From Spirogloea muscicola (lineage: Eukaryota; Streptophyta; Zygnematophyceae; Spirogloeales; Spirogloeaceae), in contig WELB01000216.1 of NCBI GenBank assembly GCA_009602725.1, positions 112,042 to 149,171 on the forward strand: DNA of 37,130 nt, given 5' to 3'. The position numbers were made by a program, and so were the translations under genes. Below are positions 22,521 to 32,874 of the stretch, piece by piece (the stretch's first letter is position 1; each line of letters opens with the position of its first letter). Below the pieces are notes generated by a model. It had not been told where the DNA came from. It made no database searches and saw only the letters and a program-made list of their open reading frames with translations.

Positions 22521-25092
22521 CTAGTCCTCAGCAATGACGAAAGCGGAGCCAAGGCGGTCTCGACCGAGTTGGTAGACCTTGACATTCACAGCATACGGGC
22601 CAAGGTGGAGGTGGTTGTCTTCAGCTCCGGCTGCGAAGCACATTGTGTAAAGTGCAAGCTCAAATTCGGGGCTTACTCCCACGAGCGTGCTTGACACATC
22701 CTTCATCGTCCCCAGCCATGCAAACTGGATTGTCAGCAGCTGCGACTGCGAGTCAGGCTGCACAGAAAGGAGGAGCGATCAGTGGCACAGATGATGCTGG
22801 TGAAGCCATAACCCAAAGCTTGCCTGCCAATCAAGGAGTTAGCAGCAACGTGGACAGTTGCTGAAACCTAAGCGCACTAGCTGCTCCCTGCAACCTCTAT
22901 CCTAGTCCTGAACATTTGGCATGTAAAGGCAAGCCCGTGGGCAGTAGCAGGCAACACGGCACTGCAAGGCCAGCCGGCACGCCGGTGTCTGAGTAAGAAA
23001 GCATGCATCGGTGGTCCATGGAATGCGAGGTTGTTGCTGAAGACGTTGGACTTAGATATTGTAAAGTCTGACTGAATAATCCGTATTTACTAATTAGTGA
23101 TTATAAGTACATTCCATTATGACTCTTCAGCAGAAAGGGGGAGGGAGGACGTGACACATTCAGATTGCTCCCGAGGACAGGGCATGCAGGTGCGGGGCTG
23201 ACCAGGGGCTGGCTGTGCCGCCGTGGGAGGATGAAACCGCGGTAATCCACGCGGCCCCGTGACTCCTCAATGTAGAACTACTCTCACGGCGGCCACGATG
23301 GAGGCAACAACAGCACGACGGGCTGTGAGTGTCATGAAGCAAGGCCTTGCAGAACCCACAATAAGCGGCGGGTTGGCTGGAGGGGGCAAATTGCGTTACT
23401 GATTCAGGATTTCAATCTTAGGCTCAATCAGTGCAGAAAGACAGGACTGGTCTGTATCTGTCAAATTGTTGCCATGGCCTGGGCTAGGGGTGCACCTGGA
23501 TCCAGTTGTGGAAGCCGTTGACCTCCTTGCCATGCTCGCCTTGCTTGATCTCACCCACAAAGACATGCAATGCTCGAACGCACATGATGACCGCATGCCG
23601 CCGTTACGCCCCTACAGCTTGAACCACAACCACAGCAGCATCGCCTTGAATTGGCCGGGATCCTGCGAGATCAAGCTGCGGTGGTCATGATGCGACTAGG
23701 ACGCTGACTCTGGGCAAGGATTGATCACAGACTATTGAAATCAGAGAAAGAGGATACAGATTGCATATGGCTTGTACCCATCATCCATGCATGAGTATAC
23801 TCATGGACACATGTACTGATCATGACATGCACGGCTGATCACAGGGGCCGCTTGAGCACCGGAGCTTGCATTTGTGGCAGTAGCAGCGGCAATGCTGCTG
23901 GGTCATGTCATACCTGCGGTGCGAGGCCCTTGGCGGCGAGGTAGTGGTGCAGGTACTGAACGGGCGGCGTGCGCCATGCCTCCTCAATGAAGGCTCTCTG
24001 CTCCTCGCGGTTCGCGGCCGTGTCCAACTCCGTTATTGAATCGTCGGGGTTGTAATTGTCGAGCAGCGCAAAGAAGCGCGCATATGTTGGTCGCGCAAAC
24101 ACGGCGGGGTTGACGTAGCGGAAGAGTGAGGCGCCGCCGAAGTCTGCACCTCGCTGGTACACCTTCTTGCCGCCGCCGGCAGCAATCTCGTAATCACGGC
24201 CTGCATCAGTGCAGACCAATTGACCTTTACATTGTCTGCTAACCGCTAATCTACTGATTATTGGTCAGCCCAATCCTCCATGTTCAGTGCAGCTAGAGAT
24301 CCAGTCAGAGTGAAGTCAGAACCCTGAGTCTGAAGATCAAAAGAGATGTAGTGTGGGCAGCGGCCTAGTGCGAGCTTTGGCTTTGGGCGTGGTGAACGTG
24401 CATCTTCAGGCAATGCTCTAAGTCACCTTAGGAGACTGGATCTGTACCAAGTCAATCACAGCTTAAAACTCTGTCATTCACACCAAGAAGCTTTACCTGG
24501 TACTAGTCGGTTGGCATCAAGGGCCCACAGTCGTGCAGCGGCGGCAGCGAGGCTGTTGAGCTCCTCGGGGGCCGGTGCCAAGTCAGAACCAATTCCAAGG
24601 TCCGGCCCGTAGTTCTGCTCCTGGTGCGGCCGTTGGTACGCCTCATACTGCGCTGCCGGCACCTGCAGGAAGACGCAGCAGAAAGCTTCGTCGGCTCTTG
24701 AGAAAATGCTTAAGACAGCAGCCATAGCTTGCGGCACGAGTAGCATGGCCTACTGTTCTCGACAAAGTTCTCGATATAGAGCATAGGAAGGAGACAACTG
24801 GCAGATTAGCGGTGCAAGAGAAGCTGTAAGAGCACTCCACCGGTCAGCGATCGCCACTGACATGGTAGTACTGCGGCCTGAGCGCAGCGCTGCCGGCGCC
24901 GTGGCAGTCGCTGGAAACGATCTGTGCCCACGATTGCTGCTCGTGCTGCGAGTATGGCGGCGGCTGGCCATGCTGCTGAGGCAGTGGCTGCGCCTGCCAC
25001 GGCGGCGGTGGCTGCTGCTGCTGCTGCTCAGCCTGGACCTCTGCCGCGACGTTCTGGCAGCAGCGGAAGCAGGCCTTGAGGAAGGCGAGCAT
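22521..25092 (-). CDS. EndoU (XendoU-type) uridylate-specific endoribonuclease, frame interrupted at the active site
   Basis: Family role: metal-dependent RNA cleavage at uridylates. Exons on the minus strand: 25092-24862 (ATG 25092; Gln/Pro-rich N-terminus), 24662-24497, 24200-23914 (LFRYVNPAVFARPTYARF, FALLDNYNPDD), 23662-23496 (LWFKL, HVFVGEIKQGE, GFHNWIQ), 23277 to about 23203 (FYIEESRGRVDYRGF) and 22757-22521 (FAWLGTMKDVSS, GVSPEFELALYTMCF, NVKVY, stop TAG). Splice phases agree except in exon 4. There WFKL is followed by an in-frame TAG (23612-23614) where the family has Tyr, and 40-odd bases later an extra 5 bases (ATGCA|ATGC on the plus strand, 23565-23573) split the FEHVFVGE motif. 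Removing 5 bases makes the exon 162 bases, a multiple of three. The second catalytic His (FHNWI) and the Lys (TMKD) are intact. Either a young pseudogene or assembly error. Confidence 0.88.
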
Positions 25093-25103
25093 CACGCGGA
25101 ATA

Positions 25104-25140
25104 AGGGTTCTGGTTTAGGATTAGGGGTTTAGGGTTTCAG
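25104..25140. promoter_or_regulatory. Telomere-like TTTAGGG words upstream of EndoU
   Basis: GGTTTAGGATTAGGGGTTTAG followed by GGTTTCAG lies 12-50 bases upstream of the EndoU ATG. In plants AAACCCTAA (telo box) is a known promoter/5' UTR element; here it would lie in the EndoU 5' UTR or promoter. Role inferred only from position. Confidence 0.45.
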
Positions 25141-25787
25141 ATGTCTAAGGTTTGCCGCCAGCTCCGCCGCCTCCGCCGCCGCCCGCTGACAGTGAGTAAG
25201 GCCATCGCCACTGCTAAGGCGCACGGCGCTGTCGGGGATCCTTTCGGCCGCCGCCGCCGCCATTGCCCAAATTCACAAATTCTAGACCTTAACACCTGAG
25301 CCCTCTCCCCTTCATTGCCACTACCTTTCTGAGCCACTGCTGCTGCACTGCCGCGAGGCTGCGGCGGTGGTCATTGTGCCCGCACCACACCGGCTTGCGC
25401 CACTTGGTCACACAAGATCAACTTCTATCCTAGGTGAGTCCCAACCCAGTTAACCAGTCTGACCCAAGAGGGTTAACTCCTCCAGTAACCCCCCTGCCAC
25501 AGCTGTGCAAGCAGAAGTTGGATAACCAACATATGGTAGAGTAGGCTGCCGGCTTATTCAGCAACTCTTCATCGGGGGCAGGGCGTCAATGCCAGGAGCA
25601 GCACAGAGAATGTCAGGCCAGACAAGCCCACAGTGGCACCAACATATTCCTGACCTTCAGCTTTGGAGGTCAGATATAGCTGGCCCAGTGGCCACTTGAG
25701 TCGCTGATTGCTTCGGCGCTTTTCTGGCCCCTTCTGAAGTTTGTCAATTTCTCTTCTGGGCTCGCCACATAGCCATAGCCCTCTACC

Positions 25788-25838
25788 GCTTAGGGTTTAG
25801 GTTGTAGGGTTTACCCTAAACCCTACACCCTAAACTCG
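25788..25838. promoter_or_regulatory. Head-to-head telomere-like block in the EndoU/SF3B5 divergent promoter
   Basis: CTTAGGGTTTAGGTTGTAGG then GTTTA is followed at once by CCCTAAACCCTACACCCTAA, so G-rich and C-rich telomere words face each other and can form a hairpin. Further AAACCCTAAA words occur at 26091-26100, just before the SF3B5 ATG. Telo boxes are common upstream of plant housekeeping genes; whether this block acts as one is inference. Confidence 0.55.
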
Positions 25839-25949
25839 TTTGTTTCAAAATACACGAAATTCCCTCTCTACCGAAGAGTATTTCTTCAGTAAACCCTGCA
25901 CACCGAATTGACCCGTTTCGAGTCTCAATCACCCCGTGCAGCTCCGCCA

Positions 25950-25951
<2 letters not shown>

Positions 25952-25988
<37 letters not shown>
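25952..25988. repeat. (GCC)12 triplet array in the SF3B5 5' leader
   Basis: Twelve uninterrupted GCC units 160-195 bases upstream of the SF3B5 start codon, followed by GTCGCCGCGG. Open frames across it (poly-Ala, poly-Arg or poly-Pro depending on frame) are not genes. Confidence 0.85.
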
Positions 25989-25989
<1 letters not shown>

Positions 25990-26144
25990 CGCCGCGGCGC
26001 AAAAACTCCGTCGATTGCCCTCGGAGCTTCCTCCACGACCGCCGGCTGACAGAGGGAGCGGCGGCCGCCGAGGCTGCACCGCCAAGACCGAAACCCTAAA
26101 GCCGAAACCCCAAACCTGCAACCTCCGCCAGCGGCGCCGCCAAG

Positions 26145-27142
26145 ATGCAGGTGAGCCCGCGCCGCGCCGCGTCCTGGCAGCGCGGCCTCGCGCCCGCGAC
26201 TGCGCCGCGGCCCTGAGCCGCGCCGCCGCCTCACGCTCGCGCACAGGCCAGCGACCGCTTCAACATCAACAGCCAGCTCGAGCACCTGCAGGCCAAGTAC
26301 GTGGGCACCGGCCACGCCGACCTCAACCGCTTGTGAGTCACCGTCTCCCAGGCCGCCCTGCACTGAATTTCTGCCGGCTTCGCCACCGCTGCTGCCCCTC
26401 AGTGCTCATAGCGGCGGAGCTTGACGGCGCTCCTCGTCCATGACCATGACTGCTCATCGGCTTTCATTAGAGCCAGGCCTAAACCTTCAACCCTAACCTT
26501 AAAAGCTTAAATCCGGTCCTACGTCCTCTGATCTGAAATCAGCTGTGTTGCTGCTTGCCTTGCTTGGAAGCGGCGCCGCTTCTGTGCTTCTTTACAATTC
26601 CTCAACCCTAGCCTGTCAAATCTGAGCTCCGTAGATCTGTGTTCCATCTCTTAAGCTCCGACAGATGATATGAAACCCTGCATGTTAACCCAAGATATGA
26701 TCTCTTTGTTGCTTCTGCCTCCTGTGCCTCACTCTCATGGCACTTCACATACCCTGCATGCAGTGAATGGGCTGTAAACATCCAGCGCGACAGCTACGCT
26801 TCGTACATCGGCCACTACTCCCTCCTTTCCTACTTTGCTGTTGCAGAGAACGAGTCCATCGGCCGCGAGCGTTACAACTTCATGCAGGTGCTGCAAGGGG
26901 TTTGCTGGTTTGCCTTGATTCAATGTCAGCTGGATATACTCCCGTGGATGTTTAAGCACACTTGCTAGCAGCAGAGTCAGCTTGAAAATAGGCCTCCATT
27001 ACAGGTCTTGATCTCGTCTTGATGGCTACATTGCAGCTCCTTGCAAGGCAATTGATGAGTTGCCTCTGTCATGCCTGTATCTACATTGCAGAAAATGCTT
27101 CTTCCGTGTGGGCTGCCTCCAGAGCGAGAGGAGGAGTCATGA
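26145..27142 (+). CDS. SF3B5: Splicing factor 3B subunit 5 (SF3b10)
   Basis: Small structural subunit of the SF3b complex of U2 snRNP, which takes part in branch-point recognition in the nucleus. Four exons: 26145-26150 (only ATG CAG), 26247-26332, 26764-26887 and 27092-27142 (TGA 27140-27142), giving 88 residues, close to the usual 86. The protein is nearly invariant across eukaryotes; visible blocks are SDRFNINSQLEHLQ, KYVGTGHADLNRFEW, RDSYASYIGHYSLLSYF, ENESIGRERYNFMQ and KMLLPCGLPPERE. The two-codon first exon is confirmed by GTGAGC following CAG and by phase. The 5' leader holds a GCC array and telomere-like words. Confidence 0.97.
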
Positions 27143-27420
27143 CAAAGTCAGGCTTATCTGCAGAGTACTTGGGTAGTGGTGAATAACGTTGTGCCAGCCA
27201 GAGGAAGCAACCAAGAGTCGGCCTGTTGTAGTCAAGCACCCTCTTGCAAGTGTTGTCGCCAATGTCAGCATGACGAGGCATGTGGGAGTCAGCCTTGGCG
27301 GAAGCTGCAGCGCTTTTGCAAGAAGCAACGGCCCTCCCTTGGACACTACCGTTGAGGGAACATCATGAGAAGGTTTCCGATGTTTGCCACTTAGCTGCCA
27401 ACGCACGACAAGTCACGAGC
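27143..27420. other. SF3B5 3' flank
   Basis: Probably 3' UTR and intergenic spacer. I see no gene, repeat unit or conserved motif. Minus-strand open frames across it lack recognisable features. Confidence 0.5.
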
Positions 27421-28010
27421 CCTTAAGCATGCTGGCGACAGGGCAGTGTCTGGGTGAGCGATGAGCGAGGGGAGGGGTGGGGGGCTGTGTGGGTTAATGA
27501 GTGTGGGGAAGAGAATGAGGGGAGGGCGAGAAGCAGGAACAGGAGCTTGCTGCGAGGGCCAAGGTCGGGGGCGGGCTCGACCGACTTGTGCGAAGCTCTT
27601 CCAGAGTACATTGATGCAGCTCCTTCAAGAAGGGGCGATGAAAGTGAGAGGCAAGCCCAGAAATATTGTGCAAATGGAAGGGGAAAGCTCCGACAGGAGG
27701 GCGGAAACCACCCAGCAATACCAGGGGCTACTACGAACGGCCAATCAGTAACAATCAATCAATAAATGCATGTCAGATTAGTAGCTGCAAAGAGAATAAG
27801 CTCTTCCAAAAGGAGGCGGTCGCTGTAAGACGCCAGCCCAAGAAGATCGGTCCACTGGATAGGCCCAAAAGGCGGAGGAGCTCCCAGCAAGTTAGAGGAG
27901 GCGGGCCACTGAAGCGTGCTAGCAACCCGCAGCACAAGAAAAGTCGAAGAAGAAAAGAGAGAGGCTAACCTGCATTGAGTGGACAAGGCTGCAAAGAAAG
28001 CCAAAGAGCA
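27421..28010. repeat. Repeat island 2, purine-rich, with copies of the dispersed core
   Basis: G/A-rich DNA with no recognisable gene. Copies of the core found in the 15.8-17.3 kb island occur at about 27641-27660 (AAAGTGAGAGGCAAGCCCAG) and 27821-27840 (CGCTGTAAGACGCCAGCCCA). Composition resembles 16870-17250, suggesting both islands come from one element family. Confidence 0.55.
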
Positions 28011-28263
28011 AGCGCGGCTAGATTAACTGGTGGCTGGGAGAGGCCAGGCCAAAGGAATGGACAAGGTCTGAAGGAGCCGGAGTGCTGAGGACTAAAGACT
28101 CAAGCAAGAGGACTCTCAGTAAGCTCTAGTCTGAAGATGCAAGTCTGAATAGAAGCGCGGCCAGATCAAGTGGTGGCTGGGAAAGGCCAGCCCAAAGGAA
28201 TGGACAAGGTCTGAAGGAGCCGGATTGCGAACGACTAGGACTAAGACATCAGCCAGGGAACGC
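28011..28263 (-). repeat. Two tandem 142-base units, LINE 3' flank
   Basis: Units start at 28011 and 28153. Each begins with AGCGCGGC, then GGTGGCTGGGA, GGCC, AAGGAATGGACAAGGTCTGA and AGGAGCCGG, and ends in GATGCAAG(T/C)CTGA. The reverse complement of one unit lies at 16741-16870, directly after LINE copy 1, so this is the 3' non-coding part of that element; here it is duplicated in tandem after copy 3. Confidence 0.75.
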
Positions 28264-28500
28264 TCAGTAACCCCTAGTCAGGAGATGCAAGCCTGAGTAG
28301 CTAGCTGGCGGAAAGACGTCGCCCTGCCGGAAGCCGGAGGCCGCCGCCAAAGCTCGGCCTGCGCGCAAGTGAACCGCGAAGGCAAGGAACCGCTGCATCG
28401 AGACGGCCAAACGCATACGGAAGACTTGAGCGAGGGACCCGGCGACGTTGAAGCCGGGCTGCTCGCCCTGCTGCCCGAGGCGGCACGTAGTCGCAGTCAT
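28264..28500 (-). mobile_element. LINE-type retrotransposon 3' end, copy 3 (C-terminal scrap)
   Basis: A minus-strand frame with stop at 28264 reads GEQPGFNVAGSLAQVFRMRL, then VSMQR, LAFAVHLRAGRALAAASGF and RQGDVFPPASY. It is very close to the end of copy 1 (16530-16740) and equivalent to the end of copy 2. Only about 80 codons remain; the matching region stops near 28500. Confidence 0.72.
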
Positions 28501-28855
28501 GCCGGGCCGGAAGGTGACAGTTAGTCACAAGCAGGCCAGCAGCAGCCAGTGAGAGAGCCAATGGTGTTCACTGCGGCCGGGAAAGGCACACGAGCCCAGC
28601 CAGTAGTACTGAGCGGGCTGGCCGGGGCGCAGCCGGTGGCGGGCCCGGAGCCGGTTCGTGCGCGAATGCAGGCCGTCTTGTTTCAGACCGTGGCCTTTAC
28701 TGTGCATGTACACCACGAAGAGCGCATTGATTTCGAGCCATGCCTTTCCCGCCCGCCCCGAGTCCGGCCGCGCCTAGCCGTTCCCGCTTTGATGACAGCC
28801 CGCGCCGGGGAAGGCGCCGCGCTCCGCGCCGCCGCCCGCGCCGCGTCTCGCGGCC
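28501..28855. other. GC-rich spacer upstream of the MscS-type gene
   Basis: Between LINE copy 3 and the likely MscS ATG. Very GC-rich toward its right end, as expected of the promoter and 5' UTR. The long open frames across it result from GC bias. No motif recognised. Confidence 0.45.
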
Positions 28856-31800
28856 ATGGCCATGGCGGCGGCGGNGGCCGTGGCGGCGCCGGCAGCGGCG
28901 TGCTGCGGCGGGCGCGGCAGCCTCCTCGGGCCTTCGCTGGTGAGCTCCTCCCCCTCTGCGGCGGACGAATGGACGGCGCGAGGAGTGGTCGTCATTCGGA
29001 TGTGTGCGATGTGTCCGCTTCTCGCATCGTCGAGCTCGCGGCGGCGGCGAGGAGAAGGGCGGAGGGAAGGTGCGGTCAGGAGGAATGCGGCTGCTGATAT
29101 CAAAGGCTGTTTAAGCCTGCGTGTTCCACACAGAGCGTGGTCAGGACTATGCTAGCGCAGCCACAGGCTAGGCAGACAGGGCGGTCTTAGTGACCACCGT
29201 GTCAGCAATAGGAAGCCAGATGAGCTGAGGGGAGGAAGAGCAACCCCGCTGCGTGAAAAAGCGGGAGGAGTGAGAAAATGTGGTAGCTCCATGGGATGAA
29301 AAATGGCTGCTGACAGTGTGGGTGCGGCTGTACCTAGCAAAGTAGATGCAGAGAGCTGAGAAGATTCAGTAGTTCTAAAGAGGTATAGGGCAATGAAATG
29401 AACTTATTTATGCTTGTCATCCATGTCTCTTGCTCAGAGTGCGCCTGCATTACCCCAGTTTTTGCTTTGTGCAGACTGTGCGCGTGTCGGCCGGGCGATG
29501 GCGGGCGACGCCGCAGTCCAGGCCGATCATCCCCGGCAGCGCTGGCAACAGGAGGCGGCGGCCATTACCGCCCGTCTCCGCTGCAGCAGGCCACCCGACG
29601 CACCGCCACGCTGCCCACCTCCCTGCCATCAACTTCGTCGAGGAGGAGCACTGGTTTGACAGCATGAGGTGCCGCCTGAGAACCCTGCTGGCCTGCTGTA
29701 CGCCGCTGGCGCAAGCAGGCTGCGCGGCCGCTGATCGCCGCTGCATTGCTTGCACACGGCCGCAGCCGGTGGATATTTCACCGCCTCCAGGACGGCGCAC
29801 AGCGCGTGTGGCCCAAGGGCTTTGATCCGCTTGACGCGCTGCCTGAGGGCCTCCACGACCGCATCCACCACCTGGAGCCCTGTGTGAGTGCATCCAAGAT
29901 CAGTCCCGTTCATAGACCAACCAGGACTGAAGTAAACGGCGTCGCGCTTCACGTGGCATTGCACGAGTGAGTCCAAAGGTGCTCACGCGAGGGCCAGGTC
30001 AAGGCTTGTCAGCTTGACTTAGTACCTAGAAGTTGACTCGTTCTTCACACGTCAACTCTGCAGGGTATCCTCCTGATCCGGGAGACCATCCTCGCAGTCC
30101 TTGTGCTGGCCACCATCAAGCGAACTGACGACATCTGCCGCAACCTCAACTGGTGAGTCCCTCTGGACTTGCTGAATTGTTCTGCTACCTCCCAACATGA
30201 CGTACAGCCAGCCAGCTAGGAATGCAATGTGCTTGCCTTGCACGCATTTCCGAGGTGAAGTCTGCAGGGGATTGAGGCTGCTCGGCGGGCACTCGCGAGC
30301 AGGGTGTGGGGCAAGTGGGTGATGAAGGACACTGAGATCACAGAGGAGGAGTATCAAGAGTCTGGCTGGCGCGCCCTCAAGGAGCCCATCATCTTCCTCC
30401 TCACCAGCCTTGTTGCCACTCGCTAGTAAGCTCGCCTTGCCCTCCTTGAGTACCATTGGCACCTAGATCACATGTCCTCTACTCTTCTTACCCATTGGCT
30501 TTGCGCATGTTCATCTCGGCTAGCAAGTGCCTCGCACTCTAGATCGCAGCATTGTAAAACATCAAGTTTTCTCAGTCAGAAGTGATGCACCCCTTGTGAC
30601 TACATCCTAGGCATTGTACACTGCCATTTGTCTCGATCAGCTAAGGCCATTGATGTTTGGTGTTGATCAGTCACTGTCATGCAGAGGCAGTTCTTTGGTT
30701 GCAAGAAAATCAGAAGAGTCCTGCCAAGGCGTCGTACAGGGTCGTCCATTGACCTGGTCCATTCTTCGTGAAACAGTCATCAAGTCCTGACTACTAGACA
30801 AGTGTGCGGTTGCTTTTACATTTGACTGTGCAGCATGGAAATTTTGCTGCCAATCTTGAAATGGCGCGTCGTACCCTTCTTCGTGGAGCGGCTGCAGGCT
30901 GTGGCCCTCGTGTACTCAGTCACGTGGTTCCTGCTCGGGTACAAGAGGAGCCTCGTGAAGCACTGGGCCGATAAGGTTCACAGCGACCGGGTGGGTGCAG
31001 AATCCTGGACCCTGATACCAAAGCCGAAGTTAATTAAGACCTGAGGCCCCACTTTCACTCTCGGGCACCTAAGAAGATCAGTGCATGCTTGTTGCTACAA
31101 AGAGCTGGCAATGTGCAGCTCCTCCTTGCTACAAGGAGTGGCTCCACAGGGGACAGCTTGACAAAGTGTCAGGCGTCGTCGAGTGTTAGCACTCCTTGAA
31201 TGACTGCACGCAAGGTTGACTGAACAGCCCTAGTGGGAAATGCCATCAGGCTCGGACATCTGCAGTGGACCGCCTTGGGTCTCTTGTCATCTGCACAGTC
31301 GGGACATTCTGCGCAGCCGAGGTTTATGGCATCACACCCAAGTCGCTGCTTGCCTTGGGCGGTATCTCGGGTGTGGCCATTGGCCTGGCATCCAAGGAGG
31401 TGGTGTCCAACTTTTTCGGTGGCCTGGTCATCTACCTGGGACGCCCATTTGTAGTCGGCGATGCCATCAAGGTGTTCCATCACACTCACGTCGGTGCTTT
31501 TAAGAATTGCATTGGCTACTGAAGACGCACCTAGCAAGATTTGCTGCACGAGAATAACCTGTTCGCGTGCGTGAAATATTACAGGACAGTTTGTATGTCC
31601 GATGAGTAAGTTATAAAGATCTTGGTCCACTTACTGCACACTCCATACCTCCTCCTACACCTACCTGCACCCCCTGATTGCTTTTATATTTCCTCGAGAA
31701 TTCACTCAAGCTAAGCCTTCCTATCGTTCTTCCAGGCGGGAGCAGTATCAGGAGTGGTGCAGGACATTGGCTTCTTCACCACCAAGGTCCTGGGCTTTGA

Positions 31801-32874
31801 CAAGAACCCGGTGACCGTCCCTTCAAATCTTCACGAACCTGGTGAGCTCTTCAAAGATTCCCTAGTGCTCTTCTCAGCAGACTGCAGATGAGAGCAGAGT
31901 TGGGCGCAAGCAAACACGTTTGCTGCTCTGGCTATGGACTACTATGTATGTATGGATTGTACGCATCTGTGTGAGAGTCACTGTTTGATGGCTTATTATA
32001 AAACTCGCTTTCTCTTTACCTCAAGAACAAAAAAAAGTTCGTTATCACTCCTTGTGGATCGTGGACACTTTGTGGAGTTGCTCCTTTGCAGGTTATCACG
32101 AACTTGTCCAGAGCCAATCACCGGCTCTTTGAAGCATCTTTCCAGCTGCGGCACCAGGACATTCCTGTAGTCGACAAACTCACAAAGAGGATCTCCGAGA
32201 TGCTCCAGGAGCACCCGCTCTTTGAGGTCTCTACTGGAAAGCCTCGGGCGTTCCTCAAATGCTTCAGCTCGACCAGTCTCGAGATTGCTCTGACTGGAGC
32301 AATCAGCTCCAAGGTGCAGGCTTCCCTGAAGCTGAGGCACCATTACACCACCTATCCAGGATGTCTTGGAGTCCTGATCCCAACTGAATTCCGCACTAGT
32401 TGCTGGCCTTGAATAGAAATGACAAGCTCCTCCATTGTTGCCTGTTGCTCCCATCTGAATTGAATTCGTCTGAACAGTGTACTCGGTATTAAGAGCCATG
32501 CTTATGGATCAGTGCCACCCAGTCTCTTCAATGTTTCTCATAATGACCTTCTCCTCTCCATCTTCTTAGCTGACAGCTTGGACAACTTCCTTTCATTTCC
32601 AAGACCTTAGTTACTTCAGAGATTGTGAGTCTGAACCTTTGTTTGCTACCCAAAGTCTCTTTGGTCCCCCAGTCTACTAATTATTCCCAACTTTTCTGTT
32701 GACCAGAGCAATAAGGACGTGATTGCTGAGCAGCAGGACGTTCTCGTGAAGGCTGCGCACATCATCCTCGACAGTGGAGCCTTCTTTGGCTCCAATGCGC
32801 CATTTGCCCCTGTCCTGCCGGAAGCGGCGGCAATGGCGGCCATGGTGGCAGCGTCAGCCAAAACCTCAAATTAA
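28856..32874 (+). CDS. MscS-family mechanosensitive channel, probably organelle-targeted, one apparent frameshift
   Basis: Family role: opens under membrane tension to release ions and osmolytes. Proposed first exon 28856-28939 (MAMAAA..., Ala-rich, one unknown base at 28875) splices in phase to an exon starting 29478 that reads TVRVSAGRW and later NFVEEEHWFDSM. The join to the next exon (to 29883) is unresolved. Then exons 30064-30152, 30303-30425, 30834-30994, 31266-31471, 31736-31841, 32092-32313 and about 32707-32874 (TAA 32872-32874). Hydrophobic segments include ETILAVLVLATI, EPIIFLLTSLVAT, AVALVYSVTWFLL and LVICTVGTFCAA. The pore helix and exit are LLALGGISGVAIGLASKEVV and GGLVIYLGRPFVVGDAIK. 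The next exon, GVVQDIGFFTTKV, VTVPSN, loses two bases before FTNLVITNLSR, so the frame breaks. A LINE scrap lies in intron 1. Confidence 0.85.
29158..29257 (-). mobile_element. LINE 3' tail scrap, copy 4, in MscS intron 1
   Basis: About 100 bases share AGGCTAGGCAGACAGGG, CAGATGAGCTGAGGGGAGG and AAGAGCAACCCCGCTGCG, in the same order, with 17275-17390 at the end of copy 2. The minus strand reads SGVALPPLSSSGFLLLTR, matching the copy 2 C-terminus. It lies between the proposed first and second coding exons of the channel gene. Confidence 0.75.

Noticed and set aside
23612-23614. EndoU TAG as a reassigned or spliced-out codon
   Set aside because: Other genes in the window (EndoU's own end, the oxidase, DUF815) stop at TAG, and GT–AG introns removing it do not restore the HVFVGE frame.
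25104-25840. True chromosome end
   Set aside because: Telomere words are few, degenerate and flanked by normal genes on both sides, so they are interstitial.
25816-26443. Open frames of more than 140 codons over the SF3B5 leader
   Set aside because: They are translations of the GCC array and of SF3B5 exon 2 in wrong frames.
28549-29155. Open frames of 182 and 109 codons near the MscS start
   Set aside because: They follow extreme GC content and have no domain; only the short frame from 28856 to a good splice donor at 28939 was kept.
30280-30303. Extra MscS exon segment reading IEAARRALASR
   Set aside because: It does not fit the phase of the preceding exon; the acceptor at 30301-30302 gives a clean join (NLNW to VWGKWVMKD).
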